Shown: piece by piece, positions 7,378 to 17,145 of the stretch
How the letters are laid out: each line of letters starts with the position of its first letter
Position numbering within the stretch: the first letter of the stretch is position 1
Assembly: GCF_006175995.1 (NCBI RefSeq)
Contig: NZ_VDMB01000010.1
Coordinates: forward strand, 62,001-126,000
Reading direction: 5' to 3'
From: Desulfobotulus mexicanus
GTDB taxonomy: Bacteria > Desulfobacterota > Desulfobacteria > Desulfobacterales > ASO4-4
Length of the DNA: 64,000 nt
Made by a program: the position numbers and the translations under genes
Notes under the pieces: model-generated
What the model was told of the DNA's origin: nothing
What the model saw: the letters and a program-made list of their open reading frames with translations, nothing else
Databases searched by the model: none

Positions 7378-9336
7378 TCATGGGTGGGCGGGGAGGATAC
7401 ATTCTCCGCCCTTCTTTTTAGCCTGATACATCCGGGCTTCCGCTGCCTGCAGTAGCAGATCCGGACAGCGCAGGGTATCCGTGGGTACTGCAACACCGAT
7501 GCTTAAGGTTGTATAGATGTCCGGCATTTCGGCCATTTTTTTCCCATGAATCTGTTTTTGTATACGCATGGCTGCCTTCAGTCCTTCTTCAAGGTCAGTC
7601 TCTGCCAGATGGATGGCAAAGGTGTCTCCGTCAATGCGGGCAAGTGTGTCGCAGCTGCGCAGAGAGTGCAGAAGCTTTGTGGCCAGAGAGCAGAGAATTT
7701 TATCTCCTGCACCATGACCATAGCGGGCGTTGATGTCCCGGAAATGGTCCATATTCAGAACAAGAAGGGCGAAGGGAGTCCCGTATCGGCAGAAACGTCC
7801 GGCTTCACGGGTGGTGAGTTCCATGAAGCTCCGTCGGTTGGGAAGCCCTGTAAGGCGATCCGTGTGGGCCATATGGCGGAGCTGATTTTCCAGTTGACGC
7901 TGCCTGCTGATATCTGTGAAAAATCCGCGTATGGTCAGAATATGGCCGTCGGGTCCCATTTCCGCATAGGCAGTTATGGAAGCATGGCCTACTGTGCCGT
8001 TTTTTCTCCTGAAGCGGGTAGGAAAATCTTCTACCCCGCCTGACATAAGGCGGTTTTTAAGGATTTTTCTATCCTGCCTGTCAAGATAGAGTTCCTGGGC
8101 AATATCCTGGATATGGAGAACCATTTCTTCCGGTGATTCATATTCAAGAATATGGGCCATGCCTTTGTTTACATGGATAAAACGGCCTTCAGGAGTGGAG
8201 ACAAAAATACCGGTGGGAGCTTTGTCAATGAGGGTTTCCATCTGTTTTTTGAGAGATATTTTCTTTTCTTCGCTTCTCCATAGGTCTATGGCAAGGTTTC
8301 TGCAAAGTTTTTCCAGGGGAGAATGGTATTTTCTGCGGGAATGGGGCAGGAGTTCGGGGCCCCGTATCTGTATCAGCTGGATGTCTTTTTCAAAGGCTTT
8401 GATTCTGCGTCGGGTTTTTACATGGGAAAACAGCTGGATCATAATATAGAATATCAGGATGGCAGCTATGACCATCAGGGCCGTCTTCTGCGTGGATAGG
8501 CCCTTTTTGTTTTGCCCGGAAAGGGGTACTCCCTGTAATATTCGCCAGGGAGGTTGTTCCAGGCTGCGGGTAGTGAACAGCATTGCAGGAGTATTTTCAT
8601 CTGTTTTTATAATATCTTTTTCACCATTGAGAATGGTAACAAGGTGCAATGGATTTTTCTGGAGAAGCTTTACCTTTTCGGGCTTGGGGGATGCCACAAG
8701 CTGTCCGTCTGAGGCGAAAATGGCAAGCAGTCCCTCTTTTCCTGCAGGTGCTGTGGCAAGGAAGCTGTCCAGATCTTCGGTAAGCAGATCCATGCCCATC
8801 ACCCCGATCATTTCATTGGATTCAGGATCATGGATGGTGGTGACAACACTGATGACACGCCTGTTTGTCGGGACTTCAATGTAGGGCGGGGTCCATATGA
8901 TTTCTCCGGGTTGATGCAGGGCATGGCGGAACCAGGGTCTTCTCCTGGCATCGTATCCTTCCGGAAGCGGGGCTGCAGGCTCAAAGAAAAGGGTGCCGTC
9001 CGGGCTGGCAAAATAAATATAGTAAACAGAAGGTTTCATTCCCAAAAAATCCTTCAACTGTCTTCTTATGAAATCTCCATGGTTTGCCGGTTCTCTGGCC
9101 AACCTGAGAAAAGCATCATCCAGGGCAATGATTTCAAGCGAATTTTCAAAGCCTTTGATGTAGTTGAGAATGGCCGTATCAATTAGAATATCCATTTGCG
9201 CATTGGCAGAACTGCGGAGCTGGGTCAGGCTGGCCAGCTCATTTTTTTTGTCTGCCTGACTGCCCATAAAAAAAATACCTGTAAAAACAAAGAGAAGAAG
9301 GTAAAGGTTCTTATGCTGGCAGAGAAAAGAAAACAT
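7378..9336 (-). CDS. Membrane sensor with Cache-like, PAS and degenerate GGDEF domains
   Basis: A 652-residue inner-membrane signalling protein. A first membrane helix spans about residues 10-25, followed by a periplasmic sensor region (about 30-280) resembling dCache, with RRPWFRHA and MIGVMGMDLL. A second helix (TALMVIAAILIFYIMIQLF) lies near 285-303, a PAS domain near 367-490, and a GGDEF domain from about 495 to 645. The signature reads DGDTF at residues 569-573 instead of GGDEF: the first glycine and the catalytic glutamate are changed. The I-site RxxD (RSCD) lies at the canonical distance upstream. It is therefore more likely a c-di-GMP-binding or inactive GGDEF protein than an active cyclase. 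The start has AAGGA seven bases upstream. Confidence 0.85.
   Translation of the reverse strand: MFSFLCQHKNLYLLLFVFTGIFFMGSQADKKNELASLTQLRSSANAQMDILIDTAILNYIKGFENSLEIIALDDAFLRLAREPANHGDFIRRQLKDFLGMKPSVYYIYFASPDGTLFFEPAAPLPEGYDARRRPWFRHALHQPGEIIWTPPYIEVPTNRRVISVVTTIHDPESNEMIGVMGMDLLTEDLDSFLATAPAGKEGLLAIFASDGQLVASPKPEKVKLLQKNPLHLVTILNGEKDIIKTDENTPAMLFTTRSLEQPPWRILQGVPLSGQNKKGLSTQKTALMVIAAILIFYIMIQLFSHVKTRRRIKAFEKDIQLIQIRGPELLPHSRRKYHSPLEKLCRNLAIDLWRSEEKKISLKKQMETLIDKAPTGIFVSTPEGRFIHVNKGMAHILEYESPEEMVLHIQDIAQELYLDRQDRKILKNRLMSGGVEDFPTRFRRKNGTVGHASITAYAEMGPDGHILTIRGFFTDISRQRQLENQLRHMAHTDRLTGLPNRRSFMELTTREAGRFCRYGTPFALLVLNMDHFRDINARYGHGAGDKILCSLATKLLHSLRSCDTLARIDGDTFAIHLAETDLEEGLKAAMRIQKQIHGKKMAEMPDIYTTLSIGVAVPTDTLRCPDLLLQAAEARMYQAKKKGGECILPAHP
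7387..7419 (+). terminator. Rho-independent terminator of the NYN/LOTUS gene
   Basis: GGCGGGGA and TCTCCGCC arms around a short loop are followed by CTTCTTTTT on the plus strand. It lies inside the last codons of the convergent sensor gene, so the two genes share this 3' DNA. Confidence 0.6.
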
Positions 9337-9489
9337 GGTATGTCCTTGTAAGGATGGAAAAAGGGTAAAGGCTCAGCATGCATGCTTCTGCGACAGGACA
9401 GGGAATGTAAAAGTCGTCTGTGAAAATACTTTAAGCAGAATTTTATATGACTGTTGTTTATGATTTTGTCTTTTTAAATATAGGTGATT

Positions 9490-11286
9490 TCAGGAAAGAG
9501 GAAAAGGGCCTTTTTCTCTGCATATCCCGCAGTCTTCACAGTTTTTCATGGGGCAGGGCGGGGTGGGTAAAGCTTTTTTTGCCCTTATGTATTCCTTTTC
9601 AAGAAAGCTTCTGCGTATGCCGTTATCTATGATTTCCCATGGAAGATAGTCGCCTAAGCTTCGGGCTTCAAGGCAGGGGCCAGGGTCAAAATCAATGGAG
9701 CGGCATGCCCTTGCAAGGTGACCCTTTTCCTTCCACAGGGCAATAATCAGCCGGGATGTGTCCCTGTCACCCCTGGCCAGAATGGCTTGAAGAATACTGT
9801 TTTTTGGATTTTCATCGTGGAACCTGACATTGGGAACAGGGGCAAAACTTTTTCGCAGGCTTTTCAGAATCTTTTTCAGATGATTTTCACTTTCCATGGC
9901 AGCCCACTGGAAAGGGGTAAAGGGTTTGGGCACAAATGGGGATACACCTACGGTTATACTGCCCATGTAACCTTTTTTACGGCTGGCTTCCAGAAAGACG
10001 GCTTTTATTTCCAGTACAAGATCTTTCAGGGCTGTGATGTCTTCCGGTCCTTCTTCGGGCAGACCTACCATAAAATACAGGCGTATATTGGGAATACCGG
10101 CAGAGACCAGTTTTTCTGCAGCCCCCAGTATGGTAGGAGTGTCCAGTCCTTTATTGATAACCTGCCTCATTCTGGGGCTGCCAGCTTCAGGGGCAATGGT
10201 GGCTGTTTTAACGCCTCCTGCCACCAGAGCGTCCAGCAGGGCAGGTGTAAGGGCATCGGCCCGCAGGGAGCTGAAGCTTAAGACCAGATTCCCGTCCTTT
10301 GCAGCTGAGCATATCCGGTCAATTTCCTTAAGGTCCGATACTGCGGTTCCCATAAGGCCTATTTTCATGTTTCTGGCTTTCCCCTCCGCCATGGCCCTTT
10401 CCAGTACATCCATATTCCGGAACCGGGGGGGGCGGTACACAAAGCCTGCTGAGCAGAACCGGCATCCGTGGGGGCAGCCCCGGCTGACTTCTATCAGAAA
10501 TGTATCTGCAAAGGCACTGTCCGGAGAGGTGATAACACTGCAGGTAGCCTGATTTTTAGCATTGGGATCAAAGACCCGCTTTATTTTTTCCGGAAGTCCG
10601 GCTTCGGTTTTGTATCCGCAGATCCCTCCATTTTCATTGCGCAGGGAAGTGTAGAATTCGGGGGTGTAAATACCTTCCATCGCCTTTGCCATGGAGAGCA
10701 GACTTTCTTTTCGGGAAAGGTGGCGTAGGCTTGTAAAAAGATTGAAAAATGTATCCGTAAGAATTTCAGCTTCACCAATGAGGAAGAGGTCAAAAAAGTC
10801 CGCAAGGGGTTCAGGATTCAGGAAGGTGGCCACACCGCCTGCAATGATGAGGGGATGGTGTTCCTTTCTTTCTTTCCGGAGAAAAGGGATGCCGCTTTGA
10901 TGAAGAATGGCAGGAATATTTGGGTAGTCATTTTCAAAGGAGAGGGAAAATGCCACAATATCGCAGTGATCCAGTGACCAGCCGGATTCCATGCTCTGTA
11001 TATTTCCCGGAGTTGCAGGGAGCAGAAAACGCTCACAGACCACATCCTCTCTGGTGTTGAAAAGGGCGTAGACAGCCTGAAAACCAAGATTTGCCATGGC
11101 CACGGCATAGGTGTTGGGAAAAACAAGCCCTACCCGCACCCGTCCCCTGCTGTCCTTGCGGATGATACCGGTTTCGGACACAGGGGAATGGGAGGATATG
11201 GTGCTTTTTCTGGCCATGTTTTTTCCGAAAGAAGGGCCTTTTAAAGCAGTATCAGGCCTGGATTCATGGAGCTTTTTCTCTTTCAT
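9490..11286 (-). CDS. B12-binding-type radical SAM protein (TIGR03960-like)
   Basis: A 598-residue iron-sulfur enzyme. The N-terminal third (RVRVGLVFPNTYAVAMANLGFQ near residue 50) resembles the cobalamin-binding-type domain of this radical SAM group. The cluster motif CPHGCRFC (CxxxCxxC), followed by SAGFVYRPPRFR, lies near residue 270. The C-terminus carries extra cysteines (CPMKNCEDCGIC), which may bind another metal site. In many bacteria the family is fused to or followed by a DUF2344 protein; no DUF2344 domain is seen here. The substrate is unknown. It sits 57 bases after ftsZ on the same strand and may be co-transcribed. An internal ATG at 11217 is an alternative start. Confidence 0.85.
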   Translation of the reverse strand: MKEKKLHESRPDTALKGPSFGKNMARKSTISSHSPVSETGIIRKDSRGRVRVGLVFPNTYAVAMANLGFQAVYALFNTREDVVCERFLLPATPGNIQSMESGWSLDHCDIVAFSLSFENDYPNIPAILHQSGIPFLRKERKEHHPLIIAGGVATFLNPEPLADFFDLFLIGEAEILTDTFFNLFTSLRHLSRKESLLSMAKAMEGIYTPEFYTSLRNENGGICGYKTEAGLPEKIKRVFDPNAKNQATCSVITSPDSAFADTFLIEVSRGCPHGCRFCSAGFVYRPPRFRNMDVLERAMAEGKARNMKIGLMGTAVSDLKEIDRICSAAKDGNLVLSFSSLRADALTPALLDALVAGGVKTATIAPEAGSPRMRQVINKGLDTPTILGAAEKLVSAGIPNIRLYFMVGLPEEGPEDITALKDLVLEIKAVFLEASRKKGYMGSITVGVSPFVPKPFTPFQWAAMESENHLKKILKSLRKSFAPVPNVRFHDENPKNSILQAILARGDRDTSRLIIALWKEKGHLARACRSIDFDPGPCLEARSLGDYLPWEIIDNGIRRSFLEKEYIRAKKALPTPPCPMKNCEDCGICREKGPFPLS

Positions 11287-11343
11287 CGGATGAAGAAGCT
11301 CCTGTTATTTTTTTAAAAAAATCCTGTAGCAGATCCCGGAAGC

Positions 11344-12570
11344 TCAGTCTGCCTTGCGGCGCAAAAAAGTGGGAATTTCCAGATCATCCCTGTCAATGCT
11401 GCCTTTTCTGATTTCAGAAATATCCTGCATGGAAGCGGAGCTGTCATCTCCCGAAGCTTTTTTCCTCTGGATAATGCCTGTATCGTGAAGTCCCGGATTT
11501 TCAAGATCATCGGGGGTCAGATCCCGGATTTTTCCACGGGTGGACGGGCTTGATGACCGGCTGCTGTGGCTGCGGTGGGGGATGACATTGGCAGCCCTGA
11601 CCTGCATTTCTTCTTTGCTGCCGATACCCGTGGCAATGACGGTGATGCGAAGTTCTTCCCCCAGAGTTTCATCAATGGCATGGCCCCAGATGATCTCCGC
11701 ATCATCGCCCACTTCTTCGTAGATGCGGTCCATGGCTTCTGTCATTTCATCCATGGTGAGTTCACTGGTGGAGGTGATGTTCATGAGAAGGCCTTTGGCC
11801 CCGGCTATGGATATGTCTTCCAGCAGGGGATGGCTGATGGCCCTTTCCGCAGCTTCCACAGCCCGGTTTTCTCCTTCGGCAATACCTATGCCCATGAGTG
11901 CCATTCCTGCCTTGCTCATGGTGGTGCGCACATCGGCAAAGTCCAGATTCACAAGGCCGGGTACCATGATGAGGTCGGTGATTCCTTTGACCGAGTGGTG
12001 GAGAATCTCATCGGCTTTTTTAAACATATCTACCATGCGGGCATTTTTGTGGGCAATACCCCGGAGTCTGTCATTGGGGATTGTGATTACGGTGTCTGCA
12101 ACATTTTTCAGCTCTTCAAGACCTTCTTCCGCCTGACGCAGGCGTTTTTTCCCTTCAAAACTGAAGGGTCTGGAGGCCACGGCAACGGTGAGGGCACCCA
12201 GTTCCTTGGCAATACGGGCAATAACGGGGGCGGCTCCTGTACCTGTACCTCCGCCAAGGCCTGCGGTGATGAAGACCATGTGACTGTCCTTCAGAGCCTC
12301 CCGGATTTCCGCTTCGCTTTCCGTGGCAGCTTCATGGCCCACACTGGGGTTTGCTCCGGCACCAAGGCCTTCTGTCAGGGTGGTACCCAGCTGGATTTTT
12401 ACCTGAGCCTTGGAAGTGTCCAGGGCCTGGGCATCGGTGTTGGCTGCAATGAATTTGACCCCCTGGAGATTGGCGTCAATCATGTTGTTGATGGCGTTGC
12501 CACCGGCACCACCGACACCGATTACTTTGATTTTTGCAGTTTTTTCATTTTCCACGTAGGTAAAACTCAT
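11344..12570 (-). CDS. ftsZ: Cell division protein FtsZ
   Basis: A 408-residue tubulin-like GTPase that polymerises into the Z-ring. The N-terminal [16 protein letters not shown] and the tubulin signature [13 protein letters not shown] are intact, and [11 protein letters not shown] (T7 loop) is present. A variable linker (about 320-390) leads to the conserved C-terminal peptide [12 protein letters not shown], which binds FtsA and other partners. The ATG at 12570 is chosen because GGAGG lies a few bases upstream; the longer frame adds 17 residues that are really leader sequence. It is last in the dcw cluster, separated from ftsA by a 174-bp structured gap. Confidence 0.98.
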   Translation of the reverse strand: MSFTYVENEKTAKIKVIGVGGAGGNAINNMIDANLQGVKFIAANTDAQALDTSKAQVKIQLGTTLTEGLGAGANPSVGHEAATESEAEIREALKDSHMVFITAGLGGGTGTGAAPVIARIAKELGALTVAVASRPFSFEGKKRLRQAEEGLEELKNVADTVITIPNDRLRGIAHKNARMVDMFKKADEILHHSVKGITDLIMVPGLVNLDFADVRTTMSKAGMALMGIGIAEGENRAVEAAERAISHPLLEDISIAGAKGLLMNITSTSELTMDEMTEAMDRIYEEVGDDAEIIWGHAIDETLGEELRITVIATGIGSKEEMQVRAANVIPHRSHSSRSSSPSTRGKIRDLTPDDLENPGLHDTGIIQRKKASGDDSSASMQDISEIRKGSIDRDDLEIPTFLRRKAD

Positions 12571-12744
12571 ATCCCCTCCTTTTTTCGGTCCCAATTGGAT
12601 TTCAAAAAGATCTGTATACATAAATTATGCTGGTAGCCTTACCTCTGCCTTCTGTCTGGCTTAATGGATAAGGATGGCTAAATTTCAACAGTTTAGTTCC
12701 GGTGCCTGTGCAACTGCCTGTAAGGTAGTTCAGTTAGACAGAAG
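12571..12744 (-). promoter_or_regulatory. Structured ftsA-ftsZ intergenic leader
   Basis: This is by far the widest gap in the dcw cluster. On the transcript, CTTCTGTCT (12744-12736) can pair perfectly with AGACAGAAG (12657-12649), and CTACCTTAC (about 12729-12721) can pair in part with GTAAGG (about 12644-12639). The order A-B-A'-B' would make the two helices interlock like a pseudoknot or be alternatives. A smaller CTAAA/TTTAG stem lies in between. It may set the FtsZ to FtsA ratio; no clear promoter was identified. Confidence 0.4.
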
Positions 12745-13971
12745 TCAGATGGCATTTTTAAACCATTCTTTCATTTTTGCGAGAATCCCGGCAAAGGCAC
12801 CTTTTTCTTTTACTTTCACCTGAGAGTTTTCATCCTGTCTGGCTCCGTAAAGAACCAGTCCTACGGCGGTGGAAAAATTGGGATCCTGAATCACATCCTT
12901 AAGGCCGCCCACACCTTTGGGGTTTCCGATACGTGCAGGCAGATTGAAAAAAGACTCACAAAGCTCTGTGATACCATGGAGCATGGCACCCCCACCGGTG
13001 AGTACAATGCCGGAAGAAATATGGCTTTCCATGCCAGCCCGGTAGATTTCCCGTTTGATCAGGCTGAAAATTTCCTCTGCTCTGGGCTCTATGATTTCTC
13101 CTAAAATCTGACGGGGCAGTTTCCGGGATTCCCGGCCTGCCATGCCCGGAACCTCAATCTCCTCATCGGGGCTTATTTCTTCGGAAAGACAGGTCCCGTG
13201 TTTAATTTTGATGCGTTCGGCATCGGCAATGGGGGCCCGCAGTCCGATGGCAATATCATTGGTGAGGTTGTTGCCACCTAAGGGAAGGATAAAGGTATGG
13301 CGGATATTGTTACCCGAGAAGACGGCAAGGTCTGTGGTTCCGCCCCCGAGGTCCATGAGGGCTGTACCCAGCTCCCTTTCTTCGGCAGAAAGAACCGTTT
13401 CGCCGGATGCAAGGGATTCAAGGACAATATCAATGACCTCAAGGCCTGCCTTGTTGCAGCATTTGACAATATTGTGGGCAGATGCCACCGCACCGGTGAC
13501 AATATGAATTTTGGTTTCAAGGCGGACCCCTGCCATGCCCACGGGGTTCTGGATGCCAAAATGGTCATCCACAATGAACTCCTGGGGCAGAACATGAATG
13601 ACTTCCCGGTCCGTGGGGATGGCAACGGCTCTGGCAGCCTCTATAACCCTTTCCACATCCGCCTCTGTGACTTCCGGACCTTTAATGGCAATGATGCCGT
13701 GGGAATTGAAGCCGGTGATGTGTCCCCCTGCAATGCCGGCATAAACCCGGCTGATCTCGCAGCCAGCCATGAGTTCGGCTTCTTCCACGGCCTTGCGTAT
13801 GGAAGAAACCGTGGCGTCAATATTAACAACCACGCCTTTTCGCAATCCGGTGGAGGGATGGGTTCCAATGCCGATGATGTGGATTTCATTGCCGGATACC
13901 TCGCCCACCACGGCGCAGATTTTGGTGGTGCCGATGTCCAGACCTACAATGATGTCGCCGTTTGTGTTCAC
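12745..13971 (-). CDS. ftsA: Cell division protein FtsA
   Basis: A 408-residue actin-like ATPase that tethers FtsZ to the membrane and recruits later division proteins. The phosphate-binding motif IVGLDIGTTKICAVVGE is at residues 8-24, MDLGGGTTDLAVF near 205 and the adenosine motif [13 protein letters not shown] near 325. The C-terminal end (ILAKMKEWFKNAI) forms the amphipathic membrane-targeting helix. The start codon is GTG at 13971 with GGAGGG just upstream. It follows ftsQ by 30 bases. Confidence 0.97.
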   Translation of the reverse strand: MNTNGDIIVGLDIGTTKICAVVGEVSGNEIHIIGIGTHPSTGLRKGVVVNIDATVSSIRKAVEEAELMAGCEISRVYAGIAGGHITGFNSHGIIAIKGPEVTEADVERVIEAARAVAIPTDREVIHVLPQEFIVDDHFGIQNPVGMAGVRLETKIHIVTGAVASAHNIVKCCNKAGLEVIDIVLESLASGETVLSAEERELGTALMDLGGGTTDLAVFSGNNIRHTFILPLGGNNLTNDIAIGLRAPIADAERIKIKHGTCLSEEISPDEEIEVPGMAGRESRKLPRQILGEIIEPRAEEIFSLIKREIYRAGMESHISSGIVLTGGGAMLHGITELCESFFNLPARIGNPKGVGGLKDVIQDPNFSTAVGLVLYGARQDENSQVKVKEKGAFAGILAKMKEWFKNAI

Positions 13972-14001
13972 GCGTCCCTCCTTTTTTCTGCCAGCAGGCC
14001 T

Positions 14002-14862
14002 TCAGGCTGAAGCTGGTATAACGACCACCCGGTCAGGCCGGACGAGATCGATGGTATCCATGGATTCGGTCTGATCCTGCGCCTTCCGGTACTGGAGCAG
14101 GATACGAAGTCTCCGGGTTTTTTCCGCATAATCGGAAAAACCGAAGAAAATTTGTGCCGCCATTTCCGTATCGGCCAGTCCCAGGCCGAGGTCAGGGTCC
14201 ACCCAGAGCAAAAAACCGGTATCCTTTTCAAGCAGCGGATGGGCTGGACTTTGCAGGAGTGCGAGAAGATTTTTTGCCCTTCCAAACCACAGGGCATTTT
14301 CTTTTTTATCCAGAAGAGGCAGCCCCATGATGGTCGCATAGTCTTTGGGGTCCTCTTCTGTGACTTCCTTGAAAATCCTTCCGGTGCTGTCTGCCCAGAA
14401 AGCTGTATTCCGGTCAGAGGTGGGGCTGAGTATGGCAAAGGGTTTCTCTTCCTTTATTTCTATTTCAAGTAAACCGGGAAGTTTCCGGTTCAGGGCTGCC
14501 TGATGGATCCAGGGATGGCTTTCCAGCTTTAGCCTGACAAGGCGAAGGTTAAGCTTAAGTATATTGCTGTTTTCAGGAATGGCAGCCTGCTCCAGTATGG
14601 TTTTACTGTCGATTTGTCCATTTCCTTTGATCCGGATATCCCTGACTTCAAAAAAAGCCGACTGTGTTGCTGTATCATGGATAAAAATCAACACAAGGCT
14701 CAGCACCATAAGGGCTGCGCTGCGCCATACCCATGGAAAGATTTTTTTTGTCCCCAGACGCAGTGGAGATGTCACAGGGTCTTTGATTCTGCGGTTGGGC
14801 TTTGTTTTTTTTCGCCCTTTTCTTTCGGAAAAGCCTTCAGAATGGCGTATTTTCACCGACAA
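14002..14862 (-). CDS. ftsQ: Cell division protein FtsQ
   Basis: A bitopic inner-membrane protein of about 286 residues that links early and late divisome proteins (FtsA, FtsI/FtsW, FtsL). A basic cytoplasmic stretch (about 1-45) precedes one membrane helix (VWRSAALMVLSLVLIFI), then a POTRA domain (FFEVRDIRIKGNGQIDSKTIL) and the FtsQ beta domain (WVDPDLGLGLADTEMA). The start is uncertain: a TTG at 14862 and a GTG at 14856 both follow GGGAGG, whereas the ATG at 14892 has only a weak site. It overlaps the end of murB, consistent with coupling. Confidence 0.9.
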   Translation of the reverse strand: MSVKIRHSEGFSERKGRKKTKPNRRIKDPVTSPLRLGTKKIFPWVWRSAALMVLSLVLIFIHDTATQSAFFEVRDIRIKGNGQIDSKTILEQAAIPENSNILKLNLRLVRLKLESHPWIHQAALNRKLPGLLEIEIKEEKPFAILSPTSDRNTAFWADSTGRIFKEVTEEDPKDYATIMGLPLLDKKENALWFGRAKNLLALLQSPAHPLLEKDTGFLLWVDPDLGLGLADTEMAAQIFFGFSDYAEKTRRLRILLQYRKAQDQTESMDTIDLVRPDRVVVIPASA

Positions 14863-15772
14863 TGCGGACCTCCCTTTCCAGGGCAATTCCATGGGTTTCC
14901 ATGATTTCCTGCTGTATCCATGTCATCAGGGAAAGAATATCTGCGGCCTGGGCTTTTCCCCTATTAACAATGAAGTTGGCATGTCTTCTGGAAACCATGG
15001 CCCCACCCTGCTGCACTCCTTTGAGTCCTGCTTCATCAATGAGGCGTCCTGCGGGAAGATCGGGCAGGGGGTTTTTAAAAATGCACCCGGCAGATGCTGC
15101 ATCCACAGGCTGGCTGGCCTTGCGCCGTATCAGGGATGACCGGATTTTGTGCCTCAGAAGTCCGGCATCACCGGTGTCCAGTATCCAGCTGGCTTCAAGA
15201 AGGATACGGTTTTCCACAGGAGTGCCGTCCTTCCAATGGAAATTACGGTATCCGAAGGAAAAGTCTTCCCGCTTCAGGGTGTGTATATGACCATTTTTTT
15301 CACAGACCGTAAGGCTTTCCAGGCGCTCACAGGCGGCTCCTTCCGCCGTTCCTGCATTCATGGCAATGGCCCCTCCTACGGTTCCCGGGATGCCAGCAAG
15401 GCTTTCAAGCCCGGTAAGTCCCTGGCCTGCGGCATGGAGACAGGCCCTTGGAAGTTTGGACGCACATCCTGCAATGAGGTGTCGGCCTTCGGTACGGATA
15501 TATTTGAATCCATTACCCAGCCTCAAGACAAGACCCCGGAGACCACCGTCCCGAATGAGGAGGTTTGTGCCTCCTCCCATGATGAATACGGGGATATCAG
15601 CCTGTTTTGCTGAGGCCATGATTGCTGTCAGGGTGTGGATATCTTCCGGGCAGCAGAAAAGATCCGCAGGTCCCCCCACTTTGAAACGACTGTGGGCAGC
15701 AAGGGCTTCGTTTTCCCGAAAAATACCGGGAAATCTTGATATAAGCTTATGATAGTCAGGCTGCTGCTGCAC
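14837..15772 (-). CDS. murB: UDP-N-acetylenolpyruvoylglucosamine reductase
   Basis: A 311-residue FAD enzyme that reduces UDP-GlcNAc-enolpyruvate to UDP-MurNAc with NADPH in the cytoplasm. The FAD-binding PCMH fold shows HSRFKVGGPADLF near residue 27, FIMGGGTNLLIRDGGLRG near 65 and SLAGIPGTVGGAIAMNAG near 120. The C-terminal AGCIFKNP with GRLIDEAGLKG indicates a type I/II active site with a serine or cysteine nearby. The GTG at 15772 has GGAGG nine bases upstream and overlaps murC by 17 bases, preferred over the ATG 18 codons upstream. Confidence 0.96.
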   Translation of the reverse strand: MQQQPDYHKLISRFPGIFRENEALAAHSRFKVGGPADLFCCPEDIHTLTAIMASAKQADIPVFIMGGGTNLLIRDGGLRGLVLRLGNGFKYIRTEGRHLIAGCASKLPRACLHAAGQGLTGLESLAGIPGTVGGAIAMNAGTAEGAACERLESLTVCEKNGHIHTLKREDFSFGYRNFHWKDGTPVENRILLEASWILDTGDAGLLRHKIRSSLIRRKASQPVDAASAGCIFKNPLPDLPAGRLIDEAGLKGVQQGGAMVSRRHANFIVNRGKAQAADILSLMTWIQQEIMETHGIALEREVRIVGENTPF

Positions 15773-17141
15773 GGGTAAGCACCTCCGCCAGAATTTCACC
15801 TGTTCTGTATACATTACCGGCACCAAGGGTCAGGACCACATCACCTTTTTGCACAAAGTCCTGAATCAGGGGAACCGGATCTCTGTTTTCTGCCACGCAG
15901 ACAACCTGCCTGTGCCCATGGGCCTTGACACCCTCACAGAGCCGCACGCCCGTGACTCCCTCGATGGGGGATTCACCAGCTCCGTACACGGGAAGCATGA
16001 AAAGGGCATCGGATTCATAAAAGGCCCTCGTAAAATCATCAAAGAGAGCAGCTGTTCTTGAGTATCTGTGGGGCTGAAAAACAACAACGAGGCGTCTGTC
16101 CGGATAACTTTCCCGAACTGCTTCAAGGGTTGTCCGGATTTCCGTGGGATGATGACCGTAATCATCCATAATGGTGATGCCATTGATTTCAGCTTTGATT
16201 TCCATGCGTCTGGCAACGCCTGAAATCTGTTCCAGGGCTCTGCGGATCTGATCAAAATCAATGGATAGTTCGCAGCCTGTGGCAATGGCTGCCAGTGCGT
16301 TGGTAACATTGTGCCGACCCGGAAGATTCAGGGTGATTTCTCCCAGAATTCTGCCATGATGCAGTACTGTAAAATGATTTTTCATGCCTTCATTGCGGAT
16401 ATCCTTTGCCCGGTAATCCGCCTGTCTGGAAAGACCGTAGGTTACAAAGCGTTTTCCTATGCGGGGGATGATGTTCTGTACATGTTCATTATCCAGACAG
16501 ATAACTCCCATACCATAAAATGGTATTTTGTTGATGAATTCAGTAAAGGCATCTTTAATTTCTTCAATATCTTTATAATGATCCAGATGTTCCAGATCAA
16601 TATTGGTCACAACGGCGATGGCCGGACTCATGCGGAGAAAGGAACCGTCGGATTCGTCCGCTTCAGCCACAAGAAAATCCCCTTCACCCAGACGGGCGTT
16701 GGTGCCGGAGCTTTTCAGTTTACCGCCGATAATAATGGTGGGGTCCAGGCCACCTTCTGTCAGAACCGCAGCCATGAGATTGGTGGTGGTGGTTTTGCCG
16801 TGGGCACCTGCAATGGCAACACCGTATTTCAGGCGCATGAGTTCTGCCAGCATTTCTGCCCTGGGGATGACGGGTATGGATTTTTCCCTTGCCCGGAGAA
16901 TTTCCGCATTGTCTTTCCCTATGGCCGAAGAAATAACCACCACATCGGCTTCGTCCACCTGGCTGGCTTCATGTCCTTTGAAAATGTGACCGCCCAGAGA
17001 AGTCAGTCTGCGGGTAATATCCGAAGAAACAAGGTCTGAGCCTGACACCCGGTAACCAAGGTTGAGAAGCAGTTCGGCAATTCCGCTCATGCCAATGCCG
17101 CCAATGCCCACAAAGTGGATATGATAGGTTTTTTGATACAT
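15756..17141 (-). CDS. murC: UDP-N-acetylmuramate-L-alanine ligase
   Basis: A 461-residue cytoplasmic Mur ligase that adds L-alanine to UDP-MurNAc using ATP. Domain 1 shows HFVGIGGIGMSGIAELL at residues 9-25, the ATP site is GAHGKTTTTNL near 113-123, and MDDYGHHPTEI near 330 is the family motif binding metal and substrate. It starts 4 bases after murG ends and overlaps murB. Its place between murG and murB is the usual order. Confidence 0.97.
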   Translation of the reverse strand: MYQKTYHIHFVGIGGIGMSGIAELLLNLGYRVSGSDLVSSDITRRLTSLGGHIFKGHEASQVDEADVVVISSAIGKDNAEILRAREKSIPVIPRAEMLAELMRLKYGVAIAGAHGKTTTTNLMAAVLTEGGLDPTIIIGGKLKSSGTNARLGEGDFLVAEADESDGSFLRMSPAIAVVTNIDLEHLDHYKDIEEIKDAFTEFINKIPFYGMGVICLDNEHVQNIIPRIGKRFVTYGLSRQADYRAKDIRNEGMKNHFTVLHHGRILGEITLNLPGRHNVTNALAAIATGCELSIDFDQIRRALEQISGVARRMEIKAEINGITIMDDYGHHPTEIRTTLEAVRESYPDRRLVVVFQPHRYSRTAALFDDFTRAFYESDALFMLPVYGAGESPIEGVTGVRLCEGVKAHGHRQVVCVAENRDPVPLIQDFVQKGDVVLTLGAGNVYRTGEILAEVLTRAAAA

Positions 17142-17145
17142 GAAA

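Noticed and set aside
11566-12636. 356-codon plus-strand ORF opposite ftsZ
   Set aside because: Antisense shadow of ftsZ; low-quality composition.
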